A stretch of DNA of 64,000 bases from positions 434,001-498,000 of the forward strand of contig CAZPUQ010000001.1 of NCBI GenBank assembly GCA_964589785.1, given 5' to 3'. The position numbers and the translations under genes are program-made. The notes below the pieces were generated by a model, which saw only the letters and a program-made list of their open reading frames with translations, had not been told where the DNA came from and searched no databases. Positions 55,205 through 62,875 of this stretch are shown one piece after another; position 1 is the stretch's first letter; every line of letters starts with the position of its first letter. This DNA comes from JAGVSR01 sp964589785 (GTDB lineage: Bacteria > Pseudomonadota > Alphaproteobacteria > Rhizobiales > Hyphomicrobiaceae).

Positions 55205-55381
55205 GCACGGAATGCCGTGATCGCAACGTCTTGAAAAATAGGCCCCGTCCGGATTAACCATGGGCATAAAACACCGTATTTCTACGAGGCAAAGCGACCG
55301 AAATGATCGGTGATCGCCAGGAGGGTCCGATCAAGTCGTCGCAACCGGGTTTTTTGTGCTTTGAGCTGAAAAGGACCCGAC

Positions 55382-56914
55382 GTGTCCACCACCGCACTCC
55401 GTTTGCCCTATGCGCAGTCGACGATCCTCCTGATCGGCGGCGGCGCCGTGCTGCTCGTCATGCTCGTGCTCGGCACGTTTCGCCTTGCCTCGGAGACAGG
55501 CACGCGTGCGCAGACGATCGCATCCGAACGCGGCATCCGCATCGCCGCCCGGCAACTCCAGATCGGCCTTCTGAAAGCCGAAACGGGTCAGCGCGGCTAT
55601 CTGATCACCGGGACGCGCACCTATCTCGATCCGTATTTCGAGGGCGAACGGAGTGCCCGCGAGGGGCTGGCGTTGCTGGAACGGGCGGTGAAGGAGGTGC
55701 AGAATCCAGACGACATCGCAGCATTCGGCCGTATCCGAAATACGCTCGAGGAAAAGCTGAAGGAGCTGTCCGGCACGGTGGAGCTTGCGGAAGGAGGCCA
55801 GCGCGAGCAGGCCCTGGCAATGGTCGAAAGCAACGTCGGCCAGACCCTGATGACGGCGCTCGACCGGGATCTGGAGGAGGTTGTCGCGCGGGCCGACACC
55901 CAGGTTGGCCTTGGCCTGACCGACGTGGCGCGCTCCGCCCGGCAGCTTTCGATCACCACGGCATTCGGCTCGGCGCTGATCGTCGCATTCGCGCTCTTGG
56001 CCTTCTATATCGTCGCGAAGAACACCGCCGAGCTCGTCGCCGCGCGCAACTCGCTTGAAGACTTGACGAACGAGCTGGAGCGGCGGGTCGACGAGCGGAC
56101 GCAGGCGCTGACGGAGGCGAACGAGGAGATCCAGCGCTTTGCCTATATCGTGAGCCACGACTTGCGGGCGCCGCTCGTCAACATCATGGGATTTACGAGC
56201 GAGCTCGAGTCGGCTTCCGGGCGGCTGGAGGCATTTTTGAAACACGACAGTCCGGAGGAGACCGAACGCGCCGCCGTCGTCGAGATCGCGACCAGCGACA
56301 TCCCGGAATCGATCCGCTTCATCCGCTCTTCGAGCGTCAAGATGGACGGGCTGATCGGAGCCATTTTGAAGCTGTCCCGCGAAGGCCGCCGGGAGTTGCA
56401 GCGCGAGCGGATCGCCCTGTCCGAGCTTGTCGATGCGGCGCTTGCCAGCCTGCAGCACCAGATCGAGGCGGCCGGCGCGACCGTCGAGGTCGCCCATCCG
56501 CTGCCCTCCGTCGTCTCCGACCGGATTGCGCTGGAGCAGATCATCGGCAATATCCTCGACAACGCGGTCAAGTATCTGATGCCGGGACGCCCGGGCCGTC
56601 TCACCGTGACGTCAGAGGAGGGCGGCGGGCGGGTCAAGCTCCGGATCGCCGACAACGGCCGGGGGATTGCCGAGGCCGACCTGACGCGGATTTTCGAGCT
56701 GTTCCGCCGCGCGGGACGGATCGACCGGCCGGGCGAAGGCATCGGGCTTGCTCACGTCCGCTCGCTCGTCCGGCTTCTGGGCGGCGACGTCACGGTCCAG
56801 TCGAGGCTTGGGGAAGGCACGACGTTTCTCATCGATCTGCCCAAGAAACTGGCACGGCGCGCCGCCTTGGGCGATCCAGCAAAGAACCCTCAGAGCAAGG
56901 ACGACCCCGCATGA
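55382..56914 (+). CDS. membrane histidine kinase with CHASE3-type sensor domain
   Basis: A 510-residue sensor kinase. Two transmembrane helices (about residues 14-33 and 197-218) flank a helical periplasmic domain of the CHASE3 type (LKAETGQRGYLITGTRTYLD). A coiled coil (about 222-252) leads to the HisKA domain with the phospho-acceptor His259 in YIVSHDLRAPL, then the ATPase domain with NILDNAVKYL (N box), IADNGRGI (G1) and GEGIGLAHV (G2). The GTG start 55382 has AAAGGACC upstream. Its stop overlaps the next gene as ATGA; the cognate regulator is likely that receiver. Confidence 0.93.
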   Translation: MSTTALRLPYAQSTILLIGGGAVLLVMLVLGTFRLASETGTRAQTIASERGIRIAARQLQIGLLKAETGQRGYLITGTRTYLDPYFEGERSAREGLALLERAVKEVQNPDDIAAFGRIRNTLEEKLKELSGTVELAEGGQREQALAMVESNVGQTLMTALDRDLEEVVARADTQVGLGLTDVARSARQLSITTAFGSALIVAFALLAFYIVAKNTAELVAARNSLEDLTNELERRVDERTQALTEANEEIQRFAYIVSHDLRAPLVNIMGFTSELESASGRLEAFLKHDSPEETERAAVVEIATSDIPESIRFIRSSSVKMDGLIGAILKLSREGRRELQRERIALSELVDAALASLQHQIEAAGATVEVAHPLPSVVSDRIALEQIIGNILDNAVKYLMPGRPGRLTVTSEEGGGRVKLRIADNGRGIAEADLTRIFELFRRAGRIDRPGEGIGLAHVRSLVRLLGGDVTVQSRLGEGTTFLIDLPKKLARRAALGDPAKNPQSKDDPA

Positions 56915-57363
56915 GCACTTGCACCAAGGCGCACCAGGTGACCATCGTGATGGTCGAGGACGACGAGGGCCACGCCCGGCTCATCGAGCGCAACATCCGC
57001 CGCGCCGGCGTGACCAATACGATCGTCCCGCTCGCCAGCGGCAACGAGGCCATCAGCTATCTGCTCGGGGAGGACGGGAGCGGCACGAAGAACGCCGGCC
57101 AGGCCCTCCTCATCCTGCTCGATCTCAATCTGCCCGACATGAGCGGCGTCGATATCCTGGCGCGCATCAAGAGCAATTCGCATCTGCGGCGCTCCCCCGT
57201 CGTGGTTCTGACGACGACGGACGACGAGCGCGAGATCGAGCGCTGCTACGATCTCGGCGCCAACGTCTACATCACCAAGCCCGTCAATTACGAGAGCTTC
57301 GCCCATGCCATCCGGCAACTCGGTCTGTTCGTTGCCGTGATGCAGGTGCCCACCGCGGACTAG
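56911..57363 (+). CDS. single-domain response regulator
   Basis: A 150-residue receiver without an output domain, like Rcp1-type regulators. Acidic pocket EDDE near residues 16-19, phospho-acceptor Asp71 in LLDLNLPDMSG, Thr in VVLTTTDD and Lys in ITKPVNYESF are all present. It overlaps the stop of the CHASE3 kinase and is followed after 8 nt by a second kinase, so it probably carries phosphate between the two or to another protein. Confidence 0.92.
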   Translation: MSTCTKAHQVTIVMVEDDEGHARLIERNIRRAGVTNTIVPLASGNEAISYLLGEDGSGTKNAGQALLILLDLNLPDMSGVDILARIKSNSHLRRSPVVVLTTTDDEREIERCYDLGANVYITKPVNYESFAHAIRQLGLFVAVMQVPTAD

Positions 57364-57371
57364 CGCATAGC

Positions 57372-58400
57372 ATGATCTCCGTTCTCTACATCGACGACGA
57401 CGAGGGCTTGGCGCTGCTCTTGCAGAAGGCGCTTGCCCGGCACGGCATGGAGGTCGATCACGCGCCGGCCGGCAGCGAGGCACTCTCCAAGCTCGCCGAT
57501 CGGTCCTACGACGTGATCGCGCTCGACCACAACCTCGGCGCCGAGACGGGACTCGATCTCATTACGCGCCTAGTCGAGGCGGGCCCGAATGCGCCCATCA
57601 TCTACGTCACGGGATCGGACGACGCGAATGTCGTCATGTCGGCCCTGAAGGCCGGCGCCAGCGACTACGTCTGGAAAGATATCCACGGCAACTACCGCGA
57701 GCTGATGGTGGCGGCGATCCATGAGGCCCTCGCCAAGCGGCGCCTCAAGGAGGAGCGGGAGGAGGCGCTGCGGGCGACGGTTGCCGCCAAGGAGCGGGCG
57801 GAAGCGCTGCTGGCGGAGGTCAACCATCGCGTCGCCAACTCGCTTGCCATGATCGCCTCGCTAGCGACATTGCAGTCCAATGTGGTGCACGATCCGGCCG
57901 CCAAAACCGCACTCTCGGAAATGCGAGCCCGCATTCTCGCCATCGGTAGCATCCACCGCCGCCTCTACACGTCCGCCGACGTCAGGCAGGTCGATCTCGA
58001 TGCATATCTGAAGAACCTCGCCGTGGAGCTCCTCGCCGCCGTGGGTGAGGACGGACGCGCGCACGACGTGAAGGTGATTGCGGATGCCCACGTCCGCATC
58101 GCAACGGACCGGGCCATCTCCGTCGCGATGGTCGTGACGGAGCTCGTGACGAATGCCCTGAAGTATGCCTACCTCGACGGCGAGTTGGGGGAGATCCGCG
58201 TCGTCCTGCAAGACCTGGGCGAGGGCCGCGCCGTCATTCGTGTTGAGGACGAAGGCATCGGCTGGACCGGCACCGGACCGGTGCGCGGGACGGGGCTCGG
58301 CTCGAAGATCATCCAGGCGATGACGCGCGCTCTGCAGGGGGACCTCACCTATGCTCCGGTGGTCAAGGGCACGCGGGTGGAGCTCGTATTCCCGGTGTAG
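57372..58400 (+). CDS. receiver-HisKA_2 (HWE-like) hybrid histidine kinase
   Basis: A 342-residue soluble protein. Receiver domain (residues 1 to about 118) with acceptor Asp52 in IALDHNLGAETG and Lys in DYVWKD, a coiled coil (about 119-145), then a HisKA_2 domain with His152 in LLAEVNHRVANSLAM and an HATPase with MVVTELVTNALKYAY, EDEGIGW and GTGLGSKII. HisKA_2/HWE kinases are the usual inputs of the PhyR-EcfG general stress response, which fits the stress promoters nearby. No phyR or nepR is in this window. Confidence 0.92.
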   Translation: MISVLYIDDDEGLALLLQKALARHGMEVDHAPAGSEALSKLADRSYDVIALDHNLGAETGLDLITRLVEAGPNAPIIYVTGSDDANVVMSALKAGASDYVWKDIHGNYRELMVAAIHEALAKRRLKEEREEALRATVAAKERAEALLAEVNHRVANSLAMIASLATLQSNVVHDPAAKTALSEMRARILAIGSIHRRLYTSADVRQVDLDAYLKNLAVELLAAVGEDGRAHDVKVIADAHVRIATDRAISVAMVVTELVTNALKYAYLDGELGEIRVVLQDLGEGRAVIRVEDEGIGWTGTGPVRGTGLGSKIIQAMTRALQGDLTYAPVVKGTRVELVFPV

Positions 58401-58813
58401 CGGCCGCGTTCAGAGCGCGGCGCCCACCTCATGGCCCAATCTCACGCGAAGCCGCGTACGGTCTGAGGCCTTGACAAGCCGGCATGCCCATGGCCGGCCT
58501 CGAGCGGGAGCGGAACCGGGGTTCGGGCGAGCGCGTGCCGATGGTCGTCGTCAGCCACCGTAGACGGGCGGGGAGGGCAGAGACGCTGCAACGCCGCCTG
58601 CGCGCGGGCGGTCACGTCGTGCGCGCCGAGACGGAGCTTGCGCCACGCCGGATCCTGCCATGTGCGGCCCAGGCGCTGCCTGACGGTCGGGCGGCTCTGC
58701 GAGCGGGGCATTGTCATGGTCCGGGTTCCCATTGAGCTGAGGCGGAGAATTGAGGCGGAGCGTGGCGGCAAGGGGGCTCCAGCGCGCGGGCGCGCCCTGG
58801 AGCCATCAAGTGT
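58401..58813. other. gene-poor region between the kinase operon and the PRC-barrel gene
   Basis: 413 nt with only a doubtful minus-strand frame (58442-58717, 91 residues, basic, beginning MTMPRSQSRPTVRQRLG, weak ribosome site). Its mid-part (TWQDPAWRKLRLGAHDVTAR) looks somewhat protein-like, so it cannot be excluded. No other feature was recognised. Confidence 0.3.
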
Positions 58814-59278
58814 TCAGTTCGACATCTCGGGAAGAGACTCGACCTGCTCCTCCGTCCGGGTCAGGACGACGCGATCGTTCTCGACTTTGAACTCGTCCGG
58901 CATCACGCGCACGCGCGTCTCGCCGAAGCCGAGAAAGCCGCCGATGTCGGCGTGCAGCTCGGTCACGCGCCCCGACGAGTCGCGCTTGATGTCGGCGACC
59001 TCGCCAACGTTCTTCTGGTCGCTCGTCCACACCGCCGAGTTTTTGAGCGCCTTGGCCTGGTCATCGGAGAGGATCGGTGCGCCGACGGCCTCGGCCGAGG
59101 GTGACGGCGCAGGGGTGATCTCAGGCGTGGCCTGAGGGACGGGCGGCGGCGCGGGCGGCACGGTGACCTCGGCGGGCGGCGAGGGCGGTGTCGTCCCGTC
59201 GGCCGGCGGCGTCTGCGCATAGGCCGACGTCGAGATCATCAGGGCGAGTGCGGGAATAAGAAGAGGTCTCGTGTTCAT
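58814..59278 (-). CDS. exported PRC-barrel domain protein
   Basis: A 154-residue exported protein with a signal peptide (to about AYAQ, residue 21), a Pro-rich linker (about 22-70) and a C-terminal PRC-barrel domain (about 75-150). The domain is seen as SAVWTSDQKNVGEVADIKRD and LHADIGGFLGFGETRVRVMP. PRC-barrels bind other macromolecules; such exported forms are common stress genes in alphaproteobacteria. GGAGATGACC precedes ATG 59278. A perfect EcfG-type promoter lies 77 nt upstream. Confidence 0.85.
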   Translation of the reverse strand: MNTRPLLIPALALMISTSAYAQTPPADGTTPPSPPAEVTVPPAPPPVPQATPEITPAPSPSAEAVGAPILSDDQAKALKNSAVWTSDQKNVGEVADIKRDSSGRVTELHADIGGFLGFGETRVRVMPDEFKVENDRVVLTRTEEQVESLPEMSN

Positions 59279-59354
59279 GGTCATCTCCATCACTGGCATT
59301 CATGACTGGCTTGTGTCCTTGCTTGCGCCATGTCGGGCGCAACACCTCTGCAAA

Positions 59355-59379
59355 AACGTGGGGAGACGGCGGAGGTTCC
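59355..59379 (-). promoter_or_regulatory. EcfG-type general stress promoter for the PRC-barrel gene
   Basis: On the minus strand the sequence is GGAAC, a 16-nt spacer and CGTT, a perfect match to the consensus. It lies 77 nt upstream of the PRC-barrel start. Confidence 0.75.
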
Positions 59380-59442
59380 GAACGCGCGGCGTTGGATGCC
59401 GCTCATGCCGCTCGCGTGACCCGCATGGCCCAACGATTTTGG

Positions 59443-59661
59443 TCACGACCGGCGTTTCAGTCGGCGCTCGACGCGTCGGCGCACGGCCATCGCGTCCATG
59501 ATCGCGGCCGCCACGCGTCCGTCGGTCCTCGCGCGCCGCTCCATGTGCCGCGCGGCGAGAGGGTCGAGCCGCCCCGAAACGAAGTCGCTGATGTCGGACG
59601 CGGCCTGCTCGTTCTCTTGTTCGACGCCGAACGTTTCGAACGCGAATGTGACCTCGGACAT
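59443..59661 (-). CDS. small helical protein, 72 aa, unknown function
   Basis: A 72-residue protein with an acidic N-terminal half (FGVEQENEQAASDISDFVSG) and a basic C-terminal half ending RRVERRLKRRS. SDFVSGRLDPLAARHMERR resembles the first helices of small zinc-less anti-sigma factors, but the resemblance is weak. It follows the 25-residue membrane peptide on the same strand by 21 nt and may share its stress promoter. A GAGG lies 10 nt before the start. Confidence 0.55.
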   Translation of the reverse strand: MSEVTFAFETFGVEQENEQAASDISDFVSGRLDPLAARHMERRARTDGRVAAAIMDAMAVRRRVERRLKRRS

Positions 59662-59682
59662 GGGTTCAGGACCTCGATCGCG

Positions 59683-59760
59683 TCAGATGATATTGAAGAT
59701 GTTGAGCAGGATGATGACAGAGATCGGCACGCCGACCATCCAGAGAATGAGGGATCTCAT
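59683..59760 (-). CDS. very small membrane peptide, 25 aa
   Basis: A 25-residue frame (MRSLILWMVGVPISVIILL then NIFNII) that is almost wholly one transmembrane helix. GGGAG lies 8 nt upstream of ATG 59760. A perfect EcfG-type promoter (59835-59860) lies 75 nt upstream. Very similar short hydrophobic peptides occur widely in alphaproteobacteria, as I remember them; their function is unknown. Gene finders usually miss frames this short. Confidence 0.7.
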   Translation of the reverse strand: MRSLILWMVGVPISVIILLNIFNII

Positions 59761-59834
59761 AGTGTGTCTCCCGTGTGCGGACTTCGGACAGCGTCGGTGA
59801 ATTGTTGGGGTATTCGCACCTGTCCGTTCTTCCC

Positions 59835-59860
59835 AACGCGCGCGGCCCGTGGCGAGTTCC
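59835..59860 (-). promoter_or_regulatory. EcfG-type general stress promoter for the 25-aa peptide gene
   Basis: On the minus strand this reads GGAAC, a 17-nt spacer and CGTT. It directs transcription toward the 25-residue peptide and the 72-residue protein. Confidence 0.7.
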
Positions 59861-59932
59861 GTTTCAAACAGCCTTCGAAGACCTTCGCGTTCACACGCAC
59901 GAACACGCGCGGGCAATGCGTGGCCGGGTCTG

Positions 59933-61777
59933 TCACGCGGCTGTCGCCCGGTCGTCGCGCGAGGGCTGGAAATCGAGGGCGGACACGGCCTCGGCGATGC
60001 TGCGCCACAGCGCGACTCCCTCGGGCAGGCCCGCCGGCGGTGCGCCCGCGTCCGGCTCGGTGGCCTCGAGCACGGCGATCCGGCTTTGCGGAAACGACTG
60101 TATGGCGCGCTTCGCGAGGATGGCGAGCAGCCGCCAATCGAGGCCGCCGGCGGTGACCAGCACGATGGCGTCCGGAGTGTCCGCCTCCTCGTCCGCGCGG
60201 CGATGGGCCAGCGCGGACAGTCCGGTCGCGCCCGCCGTCACCTGCGCGTCGATGCGCGCGGTCTTCGAGAGAGCCGCGGCCGCGACGTTCGCGGTCAGCT
60301 CGTCGAAGGGGCCGCGCGCGGGCACGACGAGGACGCGCTGCACCGGGCCCGGCGGCGCCTCGGGTGTCGGCACGCCGTCCTCGAGGAACTCGACGAGGTC
60401 GTCGATCGTCTCCGCAATCTCGGCCCGCCGCACGTCGTCGATGCGCCCGCGCCGCAGATCGAGAGCCGCGTGGCGCAACGCGGGCAGCAGCGACGTATCG
60501 AGCGCGGGCGCAACGCCCGCCTCCTCGATCTCGTCCTCGAGCTGGGCGATGGCGGCGGGGGTGTCGCCGGACAGGATGCGCCGGTAGAGGTCGAGATGCG
60601 GCTCCAGCGCGCGCTGGTCTCCTAGGAGGACGCTGACGAACTCCAGTCGCGGGATGTAGGCGCCGAGGACGACGAGCAGGAGCGTCAGGGGCGCCGCGAG
60701 CAAGAGCCCGATGGGCCCCCAGATGAGAACCCAGAAGCTCGCCGAGATGACCATGGCGAACGGACTGAGGCCGATGCTGCGGCCGAGCACCGCCGGCTCC
60801 ACGAGCTGGCCCATCACAGGCTCGGTGATGAGGAAGAAGAGGGCGGTCGCCAGCGCGGCAGTCCAGGTTGGATCCACCCCTGCCGCAAGAAGAACAGGCG
60901 GTATGGCGGCGATGAACGAGCCGACGTAGGGCACGAACCGCATGATCGCCGAGACGACGCCCCAGAGGATCGGATTGGGCACGCCGATGATCATGAGGGC
61001 GATGGCGGTGACGACGCCGAGGCCGGCGTTCAGCACCACCTGGGTCAGAAAGTATTTGGAGAGGCGTGAGCCCGCGTCACCCATGGCAGCCGTCGTGCCG
61101 CTGAGATTGTCGGTGCCCGCGAGCCGGATCACGCGATCCCGGATGTCCTCGTACTGCAGCAGAAGGAACAGCGTGAAGAGCAGGGTCAGGAAGGCCGTCG
61201 TGGTCGGGCCGGACGCCTTCTCGATCCAGACCGCCAGTCCCGTCTCCGTCTCGCTCGGCGGCGGACCGGCGGCCGGTGCGGCGCCCTCCGTCGTCGGAAC
61301 GGACGCGGGCCCAGGTGCGGCCGGTGCCGCCGACGGAGCTGTCGTGGACGGAGCGGGCGGCGCGGTGGCGTCGGTGAATTCCTTGCGGATGGCGGTGTCG
61401 AGCGCTTCGACCGCCTCGCTGGCGCGGCGGATGGTTCCGTCGCCCTGGCCGAAGCTCGAGATCCATCGCGCCTTGTCGACGATGTTGGCGCGGTACGTCT
61501 GAAGATCGGCGGTCAGAGCCAGCATCTGCGCGCTGAGCACGGCTGTCAGCGCGGTGGCGAGCACGACGCTGCCGCCGAGGACCACGCCCACGGCGACGGA
61601 GCGCGGCAGCTTCCAGCGGACGAGCTTCTTCACGATCGGGCTCAATACGAACGACAAGATCGTCGCCATGGCCAGGGGGATGAGGAGCTCCGCGCCCAGC
61701 ACCAGCGCGGCGACGACGATGGCCGCCACGACGAGGCCCGCGTGCAACGTGCGAAGATTGTCGGCGAGCATCGGCAT
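59933..61777 (-). CDS. AI-2E family transporter with C-terminal extension
   Basis: A 614-residue inner-membrane protein of the AI-2E (UPF0118) family. About eight helices are split by a Pro/Ala-rich loop (about residues 140-175). The core has LLQYEDIRDRVIRLAG, RFVPYVGSFIAAIPPVLLA and GPIGLLLAAPLTLLLVVLG. The C-terminal 230 residues form a soluble helical extension (GDQRALEPHLDLYRRILSGD onward) seen in one branch of the family. Its substrate is unknown despite the family name; some members are Na+/H+ exchangers. ATG 61777 is the chosen start. Confidence 0.88.
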   Translation of the reverse strand: MPMLADNLRTLHAGLVVAAIVVAALVLGAELLIPLAMATILSFVLSPIVKKLVRWKLPRSVAVGVVLGGSVVLATALTAVLSAQMLALTADLQTYRANIVDKARWISSFGQGDGTIRRASEAVEALDTAIRKEFTDATAPPAPSTTAPSAAPAAPGPASVPTTEGAAPAAGPPPSETETGLAVWIEKASGPTTTAFLTLLFTLFLLLQYEDIRDRVIRLAGTDNLSGTTAAMGDAGSRLSKYFLTQVVLNAGLGVVTAIALMIIGVPNPILWGVVSAIMRFVPYVGSFIAAIPPVLLAAGVDPTWTAALATALFFLITEPVMGQLVEPAVLGRSIGLSPFAMVISASFWVLIWGPIGLLLAAPLTLLLVVLGAYIPRLEFVSVLLGDQRALEPHLDLYRRILSGDTPAAIAQLEDEIEEAGVAPALDTSLLPALRHAALDLRRGRIDDVRRAEIAETIDDLVEFLEDGVPTPEAPPGPVQRVLVVPARGPFDELTANVAAAALSKTARIDAQVTAGATGLSALAHRRADEEADTPDAIVLVTAGGLDWRLLAILAKRAIQSFPQSRIAVLEATEPDAGAPPAGLPEGVALWRSIAEAVSALDFQPSRDDRATAA

Positions 61778-61891
61778 GTGGTCGCGTTCCCCGAAGACGG
61801 CAGGCGTGCGGCATGGATGCGGCACGGTGCGGTGTCGCGGGACGGAAACGCACGCCGAGCCGATTGGGTTGCACGACGGCACGCGCGCGGC

Positions 61892-61916
61892 GGAACCAGC
61901 GTCGATGTCGAGCGTT
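61892..61916 (+). promoter_or_regulatory. EcfG-type general stress promoter for the CsbD gene
   Basis: GGAAC (61892-61896), a 16-nt spacer and CGTT (61913-61916) match the consensus exactly. The site lies about 130 nt upstream of the CsbD gene, pointing toward it. Confidence 0.75.
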
Positions 61917-62046
61917 TGGGGCGTGTCGGCTGGGAACGGGAGCGGGACCACTCTTCATGAAGCACGTGCGTGTTGGTCACGCGCGCCCCGCCTCAGACCT
62001 GCCGCACACACACAACAGCGACCGCACAAACACGAGGAGCGCTCTC

Positions 62047-62415
62047 ATGTCGGGTACGTCGGACAAGATCAAGGGTTACACGAACGAGGTCGTCGGCAGC
62101 ATCAAGCAGGGTATCGGCCGGGCGATCGGCTCGGACAGGCTGCAGGCCGAAGGCGCGGCGCAGGAGCTGAAGGGCGAGGCCCAGAAGGCGGTGGGTGCCG
62201 TCAAGTCGGCCGCGTCGGAAGCTTATGAGCGCGCGGCCTCGTCCAGCACGGCCGACAAGGCCGCGGGCCACGCCAACGACGCCATCGGAACTGCCAAGCA
62301 GGCGGTCGGCCGCGCGATCGGGTCGGAGAGGCTCGAGGCGGAGGGGCTGGCCCAGGAGGCGCGAGGCGAAGGCCAGAAGATCAGCGGCGAGATCAAGAAG
62401 TCCGTCGGCCGCTGA
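62047..62415 (+). CDS. CsbD family protein, tandem duplicate
   Basis: A 122-residue hydrophilic, helical protein built from two CsbD-like units. Each carries a GRAIGS(D/E)RL(Q/E)AEG segment (about residues 24-37 and 87-100) and then a lysine-rich helix. CsbD proteins are abundant stress proteins of unknown biochemical role. The repeated DNA segment points to internal duplication. GGAG precedes ATG 62047. The EcfG-type promoter lies upstream at 61892-61916. Confidence 0.88.
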   Translation: MSGTSDKIKGYTNEVVGSIKQGIGRAIGSDRLQAEGAAQELKGEAQKAVGAVKSAASEAYERAASSSTADKAAGHANDAIGTAKQAVGRAIGSERLEAEGLAQEARGEGQKISGEIKKSVGR

Positions 62416-62485
62416 GGAGCTTGCCCGAGGCCGTCATGTCGTCCGCCCGGCCGACGGCAGAACGTCAATTTTCTCAGCACGATGG

Positions 62486-62510
62486 GGAACCCGTCCCGGC
62501 CGCCGGCGTT
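62486..62510 (+). promoter_or_regulatory. EcfG-type general stress promoter for the DUF1328 gene
   Basis: GGAAC (62486-62490), a 16-nt spacer and CGTT (62507-62510), perfect consensus. It lies 76 nt upstream of the DUF1328 gene, in the spacer after the CsbD gene. Confidence 0.75.
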
Positions 62511-62585
62511 CCGCACACGTCGGGGCCAGAGGTTCCAGCCGAGCGGTTCCCAGCATCAGGCGGCCCGTCATCAGGAGAACTCACT

Positions 62586-62759
62586 ATGGGCAACTTGCTG
62601 TATTATGCGATCGTCTTCCTCGTCGTGGCCCTCGTCGCCGCGTTCTTTGGCTTCGGCGGGGTCGCCGGAACGGCCATGGAGGGCGCGCGCCTGCTGTTCT
62701 GGGTTGCGATCATCCTGTTCGTCGTCTCGCTCATCGCCGGCTTCATCCGCAGGGCGTGA
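62586..62759 (+). CDS. DUF1328 (UPF0391) small membrane protein
   Basis: A 57-residue protein with two transmembrane helices (residues 5-27 and 34-54). The first reads LLYYAIVFLVVALVAAFFGF and is followed by GGVAGTA, the family signature. DUF1328 proteins are widespread, stress-induced and uncharacterised. AGGAGAACTCACT precedes ATG 62586, and a stress promoter lies at 62486-62510. Confidence 0.92.
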   Translation: MGNLLYYAIVFLVVALVAAFFGFGGVAGTAMEGARLLFWVAIILFVVSLIAGFIRRA

Positions 62760-62875
62760 CGGCCACGCGCGCGCCTCGAGGGCGGCCGGATTCGCACCGT
62801 GCGAACTCCGGCCGTTTCGCGTGCAGTCATGAACATGCGGGCGCGGCGCCAGCGTGATTGCCGGAGGGCCAGCCG

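Noticed and set aside
55205..55230. GGAAT...CGTC on the plus strand upstream of the CHASE3 kinase as a stress promoter
   Set aside because: The -35 half is GGAAT, the spacing is 14-15 nt and the -10 half is incomplete.
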